A stretch of 64,000 bases of DNA from Amycolatopsis tolypomycina (GTDB lineage Bacteria > Actinomycetota > Actinomycetes > Mycobacteriales > Pseudonocardiaceae): NCBI RefSeq assembly GCF_900105945.1, contig NZ_FNSO01000004.1, positions 3,038,001 through 3,102,000 on the forward strand. Reading direction: 5' to 3'. The notes under the pieces are model-generated. The model worked only from the letters and a program-made list of their open reading frames with translations. It did not search any database and had not been told where the DNA came from. The translations under genes and the position numbers were made by a program. Every line of letters begins with the position of its first letter. Position 1 is the first letter of the stretch. This document shows, in pieces, positions 56,830 to 64,000 of this stretch.

Positions 56830-57246
56830 GTGCAGCGCACCTTGATGAACGCCAAGATCCACCGCGCCACCGTGACGCAGGCCGACCTGCACTACGTCGG
56901 CTCGCTGACCATCGACGCGGACCTGATGGCCGCCGCGGACATCGTCGAGGGGGAGAAGGTCCAGGTCGTCGACATCACCAACGGCGCCCGGCTGGAGACC
57001 TACGCCATCACCGGCGAGCCGGGGTCGGGCGTGATCGGCGTCAACGGCGCGGCCGCGCACCTCGTGCACCCCGGCGACCTCGTCATCATCATCACCTACG
57101 CCCAGGTGGAGGAGGCCGAGCGCGCCGGGCACCGGCCGCGGGTGGTGCACGTGGACGCGGACAACCGGCAGGTCCACCTGGGACACGACCCGGCCGAGCC
57201 GGTGCCCGGAGCCGTGGCGCAGCTGTCCGGCCGGGGTGGGCGCTGA
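56830..57246 (+). CDS. panD: Aspartate 1-decarboxylase (PanD), pyruvoyl enzyme
   Basis: A 138-residue protein that aligns from its first residue with PanD ([25 protein letters not shown]). The self-processing site is Gly24-Ser25, where cleavage makes the pyruvoyl cofactor. Further PanD segments are [19 protein letters not shown] (in part), [13 protein letters not shown] [20 protein letters not shown]. It converts L-aspartate to beta-alanine. Its GTG begins 2 nt after the NRPS stop, so it is in the same iron-controlled operon and probably translationally coupled. This placement, with a beta-alanine-like A4 code in the NRPS, suggests it feeds the assembly line and not mainly pantothenate synthesis. 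Confidence 0.93.
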   Translation: MQRTLMNAKIHRATVTQADLHYVGSLTIDADLMAAADIVEGEKVQVVDITNGARLETYAITGEPGSGVIGVNGAAAHLVHPGDLVIIITYAQVEEAERAGHRPRVVHVDADNRQVHLGHDPAEPVPGAVAQLSGRGGR

Positions 57247-57262
57247 CACAGTTGCTTTTGAC

Positions 57263-57287
57263 AGGCTTACCTAAATAAGGTGTGCCT
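57263..57287. promoter_or_regulatory. Iron box upstream of the siderophore-binding protein gene
   Basis: AGGCTTACCT-AAAT-AAGGTGTGCCT is an extended palindrome built from iron-box half-sites. It indicates a separate iron-regulated promoter for the binding protein and MbtH genes. Confidence 0.7.
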
Positions 57288-57314
57288 AAGTTGATGGTCT
57301 GTCGAGAGGGTCTC

Positions 57315-58334
57315 ATGTCCGTGTTCGAAGCTGCCGGGCTCAGCCGGCGTGGATTCCTGATCGGGGCGGGTGGCCTCGCCGCCGCCGCGGCGCTCACCGC
57401 GTGCAGCAGCGGCGACAAGCCGGCGGCGAGTTCTTCGGGCCCGTGGGAGTTCACCGACGACCGCGGTCAGAAGGCCTCGCGCGACCAGCGTCCGGCGCGG
57501 GTGGTGGCCTACGCCAGCTCGGCCGCCGCGCTCTGGGACTACGGCGTCCGCCCGGTCGGCGTGTTCGGCCCGCAGAAGACCGCCGACGGCGGCAAGGAGA
57601 TCCAGGCCGGCAACATCGACCTGAACGCCGTCACCTCGATCGGCAACGCCTGGGACGACTTCAGCATGGAGAAGTTCGCCGCGCTGAAGCCGGACCTGGT
57701 CGTCACCGGCCTGACCGGCACCAAGCCGACGGACCTGTGGGTGCTCACCGACGACCTCGGCCCTAAGGTCCAGCAGGTCGCGCCGATCGTCGCGCTCTCG
57801 GAGTACAAGGTCACGCTGCCCAAGGTGATCGAGCGCTACTCGCAGCTGGCCGTCGCACTGGGCGGCGACGCGAACTCCGACACCATGAAGCAGGCCAAGG
57901 CGGACTTCGACAAGGCGTCCGAGGACCTGCGCGCGGCGGCGAAGGAGAAGGCCGGCCTCAAGGTCCTGGTGCTCTACGGCGACAAGGACGGCCTGTACAT
58001 CGCGAAGCCGGACTACTTCGCCGACCTCGCGTACTACCGCGAGCTCGGCCTGGACATCGTCTCCGGCGGCGGCAGCGAGGACTACTGGGAGCAGCTGTCC
58101 TGGGAGCAGGCGGGCAAGTACCCGGCCGACCTGATCCTGACGGACTCGCGTTCGTACGCCTTGCCGCGGGCCCAGATGACGCAGTTCCCGACGTGGAACC
58201 AGCTGCCCGCGGTCAAGGCCAACCAGCTCGGCGACTGGTCGGCCGAGCCGCGCTTCAACCACCTGCTCGCCACGCCGGTCATCCAGAAGCTGACCGCGCT
58301 GGTGAAGGGTGCCCGCACGGACATCACCGCCTGA
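57315..58334 (+). CDS. Ferric-siderophore-binding lipoprotein (FepB/CchF-like)
   Basis: A 339-residue periplasmic-binding-type protein. A Tat-like signal ([11 protein letters not shown]) is followed by lipobox LTAC (Cys about 35). The mature part has the class III fold: [21 protein letters not shown] and a long central helix ([18 protein letters not shown]), with the second lobe ending [16 protein letters not shown]. It delivers the ferric siderophore to the FecCD importer encoded across the NRPS. The ATG at 57315 was chosen because it gives a normal lipoprotein signal. Confidence 0.92.
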   Translation: MSVFEAAGLSRRGFLIGAGGLAAAAALTACSSGDKPAASSSGPWEFTDDRGQKASRDQRPARVVAYASSAAALWDYGVRPVGVFGPQKTADGGKEIQAGNIDLNAVTSIGNAWDDFSMEKFAALKPDLVVTGLTGTKPTDLWVLTDDLGPKVQQVAPIVALSEYKVTLPKVIERYSQLAVALGGDANSDTMKQAKADFDKASEDLRAAAKEKAGLKVLVLYGDKDGLYIAKPDYFADLAYYRELGLDIVSGGGSEDYWEQLSWEQAGKYPADLILTDSRSYALPRAQMTQFPTWNQLPAVKANQLGDWSAEPRFNHLLATPVIQKLTALVKGARTDITA

Positions 58335-58345
58335 GGAGGCCTGTC

Positions 58346-58555
58346 GTGACCAACCCGTTCGAAGACCCCGCCGGGACGTACCTGGTGCTGGTCAACGCCG
58401 AGAACCAGCACAGCCTGTGGCCGGAGTCCGCGGAGGTCCCGGCCGGCTGGACGGTCGCCTTCGGCCCGTCGTCCCGCCAGGACTGCCTGGACCACGTGGA
58501 AGCGAACTGGACGGACATGCGCCCGAAGTCCCTGGCCGACGCCATGGACGCCTGA
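58346..58555 (+). CDS. MbtH-like protein
   Basis: A 69-residue MbtH-family protein: [34 protein letters not shown] and the C-terminal [14 protein letters not shown] carry the conserved Asn, Ser, Leu, Trp and Pro positions. MbtH proteins bind adenylation domains and are needed for their solubility or activity. GTG start with GAGGAGG, 11 nt after the binding-protein gene. It presumably serves the large NRPS. Confidence 0.95.
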   Translation: MTNPFEDPAGTYLVLVNAENQHSLWPESAEVPAGWTVAFGPSSRQDCLDHVEANWTDMRPKSLADAMDA

Positions 58556-58567
58556 CCCACCTCCCGC

Positions 58568-58605
58568 ACGACACGCCGGAAGCCTTCGGGCTTCCGGCGT
58601 GTCGT
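58568..58605 (+). terminator. Intrinsic terminator after mbtH
   Basis: A perfect 17-bp stem (ACGACACGCCGGAAGCC) with a TTCG tetraloop, followed by CTTTCC. It closes the NRPS-panD-binding protein-mbtH direction. Confidence 0.9.
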
Positions 58606-58797
58606 CTTTCCAGACACGCGTGTCGTCCTTCCAGTCACGTGAGATCGCCCCTCAATCACACGAGTTCCGCCTTCAAGCACGCGAGTTCCGTGCCGGATCA
58701 CGCGACTTTCGCTTACCTGGCCGGACGACTCGCGTGCTTGGAGAGTCGACACGCGTGATTGGGGAGTCGACACGCGTGATTGGGGAGTCGACACGGG
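58606..58797. repeat. Short-repeat cluster between mbtH and the exporter genes
   Basis: Gene-free. It carries several degenerate CACGCG(A/T)G-type words (CACGCGTGTCG, CACGCGAGTTCCG, GACTCGCGTGCTTGG). At 58743-58796 a 21-bp tandem repeat (GAGTCGACACGCGTGATTGGG) occurs twice plus a partial third copy that runs up to the exporter stop codon. Confidence 0.8.
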
Positions 58798-60549
58798 TCA
58801 GGCGCGCTGGCCCGACCACGCCGCCCAGAGCTTCGCGTACTGGCCACCGGCGGCGACCAGGTCGTCGTGGGTGCCGGACTCCACGACCGTCCCCGCGTCC
58901 AGGACCACGATCCGGTCGGACGCCGCCGCCTGGGTGAGGCGGTGCGCCACCACCAGGGCCGTGCGTCCCTCCAGGGCCGCCGCGGCCGCCGCTTCCAGGA
59001 CCTTCGAGCCCGCGCTGCCCGCTTCCGCCGTGGCTTCGTCGAGGATCGCGATCGGCGGGTCGGCCAGCACCAGCCGGACCAGGGCCAGCTGCTGCGCCTG
59101 CGTCACCGTGAGCTGGTGACCGCCTTCGCCGACCACGGTGGCCAATCCGGAAGGCAGCGACGACGCCCAGGTCAGCGCGCCCACCTTGGCCAGCGCCTTC
59201 CGCAGTTCGGCGTCCGTCGCCGACGGGCGGGCGAGCCGCAGGTCGTCGGCCAGCGTCCCCGCGAACACGTGGACCTCCTGGCTGATCAGCCCCACCGTCC
59301 GGCGCGTGCCCTCGGGACCCAGCTCGTCGAGCGCCACGCCGCCGAGGGTCACCGAACCCGTGTCCGGACGGTGGATGCCGGCGATCAGCTTGGCCAGCGT
59401 CGTCTTCCCGGCCCCGCTCGCGCCGACCAGCGCCACCCGCTCGCCGGGGGCGACCCCGAGGTCGACGTCGCGCAGCACCGGGTGACCGTCCACATAGGAG
59501 TAGGTGATCCCCGCGGTCTTCACCGACGCGTCCCCCGGCCGGGCCGGCCGCGCGGGCGACGCCTCGGCCGGCAGGTCGGCGACGCCGATCAGCCGCGCGA
59601 GGCTGGCCGCGGCCGCCTGGGCGTCGTCGACCAGCGCCAGCGCCGTCGTGATCGGCCCGAACAGGCTGTGGAAGTACAGTGCTGCCGCCGTCGCGACGCC
59701 GACCGAGACCGCGTCCGCGCCCACCAGCACGAACCCCAGCGCCAGCACCGCCGACAGCCCCACGAACTCCGCGAGGTTCAGCCGCGCGTAGAACCGCGTC
59801 ACAAGCCGGATTCCCTGCAGGGCCAGCGAAACGGCGGCCTCGGACCGCTCGCGCACCCGCGCCAGGTGGGTATCCGCAAGCCGGAACGCGCGGACCGTCT
59901 TCGCGCCGCCGATGGTGTCCAGCAGCTGCTGCTGTTGCGTCCCGACCGCCTCGCGCTGGGCGGCGTACAACGGCTTCGCGCGCGGCACGTACCAGCGCAC
60001 GGTCCACAGCTGGATCGGCACGGCCAGCAGCGCGGCCAGCAGGAACCGCCAGTCGAGCACGGCCAGCGCGCCGAGCGTCAGCACGACCGTCAGCACCGAC
60101 CGGCCCAGCTCGGGCAGCGCCTGCCGGACACCCTCGGCGACGACCGAGACGTCGTTCGTCACGCGGGCGGTGAGGTCGCCGGACCCGGCGCGCTCCAGCT
60201 GTTCGAGCGGCAGGCCGAGGGCGCGCTCGACGAAACGCTCGCGCAGCTCGGCCAGGATCGTCTCGCCCAGCCGCGCGACCAGCGACACGCCGATCGCCGT
60301 CGCCACCGCCTGCGCCACCGCGACCAGCACGAGCCCCACCACCGGCGGCACGAGCTCGGTGGCCGGACGGCGCGTGGCGACCAGGTCGACGACCCGGCCG
60401 AGCAGGGGAGCGGTCAGCAGGCCGATCGCGGTGGCCGCGACGAGCATCGTGGCCGCGGCCGCCGCCCGGCCCTTCGCCCGGCCGACGAGCTCGCCGACGA
60501 CGGCGCGGATCCGCCGCCCGTCGGCCAGGGGGAGGAGTTCGCGGGTCAT
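58798..60549 (-). CDS. ABC exporter half-transporter with intact Walker A and degenerate signature
   Basis: A 583-residue TMD-NBD fusion. Six helices (about residues 30-300) precede an ATPase domain with Walker A GASGAGKTT (about 375) and Walker B AILDEATAEAG. The signature reads LTVTQAQQ where LSGGQ is expected. It overlaps its partner's stop codon (ATGA), so a heterodimer is likely. Position next to the siderophore genes, with an iron box upstream of the pair, suggests export of the siderophore or re-export after uptake. IrtAB-like uptake is an alternative. Confidence 0.88.
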   Translation of the reverse strand: MTRELLPLADGRRIRAVVGELVGRAKGRAAAAATMLVAATAIGLLTAPLLGRVVDLVATRRPATELVPPVVGLVLVAVAQAVATAIGVSLVARLGETILAELRERFVERALGLPLEQLERAGSGDLTARVTNDVSVVAEGVRQALPELGRSVLTVVLTLGALAVLDWRFLLAALLAVPIQLWTVRWYVPRAKPLYAAQREAVGTQQQQLLDTIGGAKTVRAFRLADTHLARVRERSEAAVSLALQGIRLVTRFYARLNLAEFVGLSAVLALGFVLVGADAVSVGVATAAALYFHSLFGPITTALALVDDAQAAAASLARLIGVADLPAEASPARPARPGDASVKTAGITYSYVDGHPVLRDVDLGVAPGERVALVGASGAGKTTLAKLIAGIHRPDTGSVTLGGVALDELGPEGTRRTVGLISQEVHVFAGTLADDLRLARPSATDAELRKALAKVGALTWASSLPSGLATVVGEGGHQLTVTQAQQLALVRLVLADPPIAILDEATAEAGSAGSKVLEAAAAAALEGRTALVVAHRLTQAAASDRIVVLDAGTVVESGTHDDLVAAGGQYAKLWAAWSGQRA

Positions 60550-62216
60550 GACAGCACCGCCGCTCGGTAGTCGGGACGGCCGGCCAGCTCGGCGTGGCTG
60601 CCTTCGCCCGTGATCCGCCCGTCGTCGAGCAGGACGACGCGGTCGGTGGCGGCCAGCAGCGCCGGGCTGGTGGTGACGAGGATCGTGGTGCGGCCGCGCC
60701 GCAGCTCGGCGAGGCCCGCGGCGATCCGGGCCTCGGTGACCGTGTCGACGGCGGTCGTCGGGTCGTGCAGCACCAGCACCGGCGCGTCGGCGGCCAGTGC
60801 CCTGGCGAGCGCGACCCGCTGCCGCTGCCCGCCCGAAAGCGACCGCCCGCGTTCGGTGACGGCGGTCGCGACGCCGTCGGGCAGCGCGGTGGCCACCTCG
60901 TCGACGGCGGCCGCGGAAATCGCCTCGGCCGTCTTCGGCCCGGTCTCGATGTTCTCGGCGACCGTCCCGGCGAACAGGTCGGCGTCGTGCGCGGCGACCA
61001 GCACCACCTCGCGCACCCGGCTCGGGTCCACAGTGGACAGGTCGACCGAGTCGACCGACACCGAGCCGCTCGCGGGGTCGGCGGCGCGCCCGAGGCAGTC
61101 GAGCAGGTCCGTCGCGGCGGCCGGGTCGGTGGCGACGACGCCGAGCAGCTCGCCCGGGCGCGCTTCGAAAGCGACGTCACGCAGGGCGCCGCGGTTCAGC
61201 GCGGACAGCTTGACGTGCCCGGCCGCCGGCACCGGCAGCGTCGCGTCGCCGCCGTCGACGGCCGGGGGAGCGTTGAGCACGTCGGCGATGCGCGCGGCCG
61301 AGGCCCGGCCCTGCGCGAGCTCGCCGTTGACCCACGAGAAGATCGTGAACGGCGTGATCAGGTACTGCGCGAGCCCGACCGCGGCGACCAGGTCGCCGAC
61401 GCTGATGTCGCCCGCGGCGGCGAGGTTGCCGCCGACCAACGCGACCACGGCGATGAAGATGCCGGTGAGCGCCAGCAGTGCGCCGTTGTGCCAGGCCTGG
61501 GCGCGGGCCGCGCGCAGGGTCGCGCGCAGCGAGTCCTGGCTGGTCCGGCGGTAGCGGTCGACGGCGGCGCGTTCGGCGCCGACGCCCTTGAGGACGCGCA
61601 GCCCGGCGACGAGGTCGGTGGCGACCCCGGAGGCGAACGCGGAGCGCTCCTGCTCGGCCTCGCTGCGGCGCTCGAGGGGCTTGCCGATCAGGTGCGCCAG
61701 GTACAGCATCGGCGGCGTGCCGAGCAGCACCAGCAGACCGAGCGGCAGCGACATGGTGAGCAGCGCGACCGCGCTGACCAGCAGCCCGGCCAGGCCGGCG
61801 AACCCGAAGGGCAGCACGCCGTTGACGGTGCCGACGCGCTTGGCGTCCGACGTCCCGATGCTGACCAGCTCGCCGGCGAGGGTGCCGGAGCCGCCCACCC
61901 CGCCGGGGTGCAGCACGCGGCGTCCGACGTCGAGGCGGAGGTCGTGGGCCGCGCGCTCGGCGGCGCGTTCGCCGAAGCGGGCGCCGAGGCGGTAGCTGGT
62001 CGACAGCGCGGCGAAGAGCACGGCCAGCACCACCAGCCAGACCAGCAGCGTGCCGACCGAGCCGCCCGCGACGGCCTGGTCGATGACCACGCCGATGACG
62101 ACCGGAACCAGGGCCTCGCCGCCTTGGTGGCTCGAGGTCAGCAGCGCGGCGAGCGCCACCGATCGTCGTTGCCCGGCGATCGACCGGCGGAGGACTTCCC
62201 GTCCCGTCGTGCTCAC
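60546..62216 (-). CDS. ABC exporter half-transporter with degenerate Walker A and intact signature
   Basis: A 556-residue TMD-NBD protein. Helices span about residues 20-290. In the ATPase domain the Walker A position reads GVVATDPAAATD, with no GKS/T. The signature [15 protein letters not shown] is intact and Walker B is VLVLHDPTTAVD, with the catalytic Glu replaced by Asp-Pro. The partner has the opposite defects, so the pair would form one normal ATP site. GTG start with GGGAGG upstream. It is the first of the two exporter genes, behind an iron box. Confidence 0.88.
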   Translation of the reverse strand: MSTTGREVLRRSIAGQRRSVALAALLTSSHQGGEALVPVVIGVVIDQAVAGGSVGTLLVWLVVLAVLFAALSTSYRLGARFGERAAERAAHDLRLDVGRRVLHPGGVGGSGTLAGELVSIGTSDAKRVGTVNGVLPFGFAGLAGLLVSAVALLTMSLPLGLLVLLGTPPMLYLAHLIGKPLERRSEAEQERSAFASGVATDLVAGLRVLKGVGAERAAVDRYRRTSQDSLRATLRAARAQAWHNGALLALTGIFIAVVALVGGNLAAAGDISVGDLVAAVGLAQYLITPFTIFSWVNGELAQGRASAARIADVLNAPPAVDGGDATLPVPAAGHVKLSALNRGALRDVAFEARPGELLGVVATDPAAATDLLDCLGRAADPASGSVSVDSVDLSTVDPSRVREVVLVAAHDADLFAGTVAENIETGPKTAEAISAAAVDEVATALPDGVATAVTERGRSLSGGQRQRVALARALAADAPVLVLHDPTTAVDTVTEARIAAGLAELRRGRTTILVTTSPALLAATDRVVLLDDGRITGEGSHAELAGRPDYRAAVLS

Positions 62217-62241
62217 CCGCGCCTCCCTCTCCAGAGCTGGG

Positions 62242-62260
62242 ATAGGTAAGGCTAGTCTAA
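62242..62260. promoter_or_regulatory. Iron box upstream of the exporter pair
   Basis: ATAGGTAAGGCTAGTCTAA matches 14 of 19 consensus positions. It lies 26 nt upstream of the GTG of the first exporter gene. Confidence 0.65.
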
Positions 62261-62269
62261 GTAAAGAAA

Positions 62270-63130
62270 TTACGGGAAGACGGTCGGCTTCGTCTCAGTT
62301 CGCGGCTCGGTCGCCGGCTCGCCGAACCGGGCCAGCGCGAGTGCGGCGGCCACGGCGAGCGCGAACCCGGCGACGGCGACGACCGCGAAGCCGGGCCGGG
62401 TGCGGTCGCCGAGCGCCAGCACGCCGACCAGCGAGGGGAAGATTGTCTCGCCGAGCACCATCATCGCGGTCGAGGTCGTGACGCTCCCGCGCTGCAGCGC
62501 CGTCGCGTAGAACAGCATGGCCATCGCGCCGGCGATCGCGACGGTGTAGGTCGCGAGGTCGGTGAGCAGGTCGAGCGGCGCGAGGCTGGGGATGATCCGG
62601 CCGGCGATGGCGACGACGCCGAAGCACAGGCCGGCGACGAGCCCGAGCGCCGGCGTCCGGATCCGGCGGCTCGCCCTGCCGGCGGCGATCCCGGCCACGG
62701 CGAGGACGGCGACCACGCCGACGAGCGCCAGCCGGAACCCGAGCCCGACGGGGTCCGACCCTTCGCTTTCGGCGGCGGCGCCGAGCAGGGCGAGCCCGGC
62801 ACAGACGACGCCGACGGCCACCCACTCCCTCTTCCCGAGCCGCACACCGAGGAACCGCGCGGCGACGGCCGTGACGGCGAGACTGGCGGCGAGCGCGGCC
62901 TGCACGACGAAGAGCGGCAGCACGTGCAGGGCGGCGATCTGCGCGACGAACCCGAGGACGTCGAGCGAAAGGCCGAGCACGAACTTCCACTGCCCGAGCA
63001 CGCGGACCAGCAGTTTCGGATCGACACCGTCGCGGCCGGTGTCGGTGGCTCGCGCGGCGACCGACTGCATCACCGAAGCCACGCCGTACGCGCATGCCGC
63101 GCCCAGGGCGCAGAGCAGTCCCCACCACAT
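62270..63130 (-). CDS. DMT-superfamily (EamA-like) transporter
   Basis: A 286-residue membrane protein with ten predicted helices arranged as two similar halves, as in EamA-type transporters. N-terminus MWWGLLCALGAACAYGVASVMQS; second-half signature ATALQRGSVTTSTAMMVLGETIFPSLVG (in part). The substrate is unknown. It ends 53 nt before the exporter pair on the same strand, with the iron box between, so it is probably not part of the iron operon. ATG 63130 is the only sensible start. Confidence 0.8.
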   Translation of the reverse strand: MWWGLLCALGAACAYGVASVMQSVAARATDTGRDGVDPKLLVRVLGQWKFVLGLSLDVLGFVAQIAALHVLPLFVVQAALAASLAVTAVAARFLGVRLGKREWVAVGVVCAGLALLGAAAESEGSDPVGLGFRLALVGVVAVLAVAGIAAGRASRRIRTPALGLVAGLCFGVVAIAGRIIPSLAPLDLLTDLATYTVAIAGAMAMLFYATALQRGSVTTSTAMMVLGETIFPSLVGVLALGDRTRPGFAVVAVAGFALAVAAALALARFGEPATEPRTETKPTVFP

Positions 63131-63187
63131 GCTGATCACTGTATTCGCCGTCCCGGTTTTGTCGGACCCGTGCGGTACGGTGCGGCC

Positions 63188-63700
63188 ATGTCGAACACGA
63201 GTTCGAAGACGCACCGCCAGTGGCCCGCCCCGCTGGCGGCCGACGAGCTGCGTCTGCTGCTGGATTTCCTGCAGTTCCTCCGCGCAACGGCGGTGAACAA
63301 GCTGGCGGGGTTGTCGTTGTCGCAGGCGTCGGCGACGCCGTTGCCGGCGTCGCCACGGATGAGCGCACTGGGCGTGGTGAAGCACCTGACGGCGGTGGAG
63401 CGCTGGTGGCTGTCGATCGAGGCGGGCGGGGCGGACCTGCCATCGCTGTGGGCGGGCAGCCCGGACCCGAGCTGGAACGTGGGCCCGGAGGACACCCCGG
63501 CGTCGGTGGTGGCGGCGTACAAGGCGGAGTGGGGGCGGGTGGAGAAGGCGCTGCGTGGGTTGGGCCCCGACGACCGGACACGGCGGCGCGCGGAGTTCAC
63601 CGTTCGGTGGGTCGTCGCGCATGTCGTGCAGGAGACGGCGCGGCACGTGGGGCACCTGGACGTGCTGCGGGAACTGGCCGACGGGGAGGTGGGTGAGTGA
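63188..63700 (+). CDS. DinB/DUF664 family protein
   Basis: A 170-residue helical protein of the DinB/DUF664 family. It has VVKHLTAVERWWLS (about residues 64-77, first His ligand) and VVQETARHVGHLDVLREL (about 147-164, two further His). The family includes metal-dependent, often mycothiol-linked enzymes of unknown substrate. It is divergent from the DMT transporter gene, with a 57-nt gap that holds no recognised operator. Confidence 0.8.
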   Translation: MSNTSSKTHRQWPAPLAADELRLLLDFLQFLRATAVNKLAGLSLSQASATPLPASPRMSALGVVKHLTAVERWWLSIEAGGADLPSLWAGSPDPSWNVGPEDTPASVVAAYKAEWGRVEKALRGLGPDDRTRRRAEFTVRWVVAHVVQETARHVGHLDVLRELADGEVGE

Positions 63701-63744
63701 CGGCACGGTGAGGCGGTGGCGGTGGGTGGGCGAAGGGAGGGGAG

Positions 63745-64000
63745 TGAGCTTCCCCCCGTTCGCCGGACACGGCGGGTGTGGGGTCAGGCCGGCGCGTCTG
63801 GTGGCCGGTTGAGGGCCTCAAACGTGGCGGGGCTGTGCATCCCGATCTTGGAGTGTCTCCGTTTCGGGTTGTGCCAACACACTATCCATTCGAATATCGC
63901 GTTGGCAAGTTCGTCGCGGGTTTTCCAGGTTTTCGAGTCGAGAAGTTCGAGCTGGAGGGTTCCCCAAAACGATTCCATCATGGCGTTGTCGTAGCAGTCA
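63745..64000 (-). mobile_element. IS3-family insertion sequence, one end only (continues past the window)
   Basis: The 3' part of an IS3-type transposase gene runs off the right edge. The likely terminal inverted repeat starts at 63745 (TGAGCTTCCCCCCGTTCGCC), which begins with TG and resembles ends of actinobacterial IS3 elements. Whether a target duplication flanks it cannot be seen. Confidence 0.7.
63784..64000 (-). CDS. IS3-family transposase OrfB, C-terminal part (5' truncated by window edge)
   Basis: The last 71 residues of an rve/DDE integrase-type transposase. DCYDNAMMESFWGTLQLEL includes the catalytic Glu of the D-D-E triad. The C-terminal ELANAIFEWIVCWHNPKRRH and HSKIGMHSPATFE are typical of IS3 OrfB. 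The gene is open at base 64000, so the remainder lies outside. Confidence 0.92.
   Translation of the reverse strand, partial: DCYDNAMMESFWGTLQLELLDSKTWKTRDELANAIFEWIVCWHNPKRRHSKIGMHSPATFEALNRPPDAPA

Noticed and set aside
56830..57246. panD as a simple housekeeping pantothenate gene
   Set aside because: No panB or panC is nearby, and the gene is fused in arrangement to the NRPS by a 2-nt gap behind iron boxes. A dual role cannot be excluded.
58743..58796. CRISPR-like or origin-like iterons
   Set aside because: The repeats are contiguous with no spacers, number fewer than three, and no replication gene or DnaA box is nearby.

Overview
The window is high-GC actinobacterial DNA. Gene content and style point to Amycolatopsis or a close relative in the Pseudonocardiales: GTG starts, DasR-type and IdeR/DmdR-type operators, MbtH-partnered NRPS, and intergenic REP-like palindromes. 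This placement is an inference. No rRNA is present; the one tRNA is tRNA-Pro(GGG).

Left part (1-7.1 kb, + strand): the tail of a natural-product locus whose start lies outside the window. It holds a DrrA/DrrB-type ABC exporter, a DUF5988-like small protein, a ketosynthase-III-like enzyme with an intact Cys-His-Asn triad, a CocE/NonD hydrolase, a PapA5-like condensation-fold acyltransferase and a family-1 glycosyltransferase. The genes overlap or nearly touch. A convergent operon follows (15.4-7.2 kb, - strand): a second CocE hydrolase, an oligopeptide-type binding protein, a GH1 beta-glucosidase, a DppB permease, a fused DppC-DppD protein and a DppF ATPase. TetR and GAF-LuxR regulator genes lie just upstream.

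Middle (17-33 kb): secreted esterase, DUF4142 protein, tRNA-Pro, an alginate-lyase-family protein and a modular GH18 chitinase (the last two each behind a DasR-like operator), a PaaX regulator with an enoyl-CoA hydratase, an ABC-F protein, a 0.7-kb gene-free stretch packed with short GAGAGC-type hairpins, and an alpha-galactosidase with a sugar ABC uptake system.

Right part (32.8-62.3 kb): a hydroxamate siderophore locus with IdeR/DmdR-like iron boxes. It encodes a hydroxyornithine formyltransferase, an ornithine N5-hydroxylase, FecCD/FecE importers, one NRPS of about 6044 residues, PanD, a siderophore-binding lipoprotein, MbtH and a heterodimeric ABC exporter. The NRPS reads as half-C, A-MT-T, C-A-MT-T, C-A-MT-T, C-A-T, C-A-T, with no epimerisation or thioesterase domain. 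A2 carries a serine code. A4 carries a beta-amino-acid code close to that for beta-alanine, and PanD (aspartate to beta-alanine) begins 2 nt after the NRPS stop. I infer a pentapeptide of the form (N-Me)X - (N-Me)Ser - (N-Me)X - beta-Ala - Y, where X and Y are probably hydroxyornithine-type residues. This is the strongest candidate for an undescribed system here.

A second theme is REP-like palindromes sitting in frame inside the NRPS coding sequence. Comparison of the three internal methyltransferase domains shows at least two of them to be insertions. The right edge carries a DMT-family transporter, a DinB-like protein and the end of an IS3-family element.
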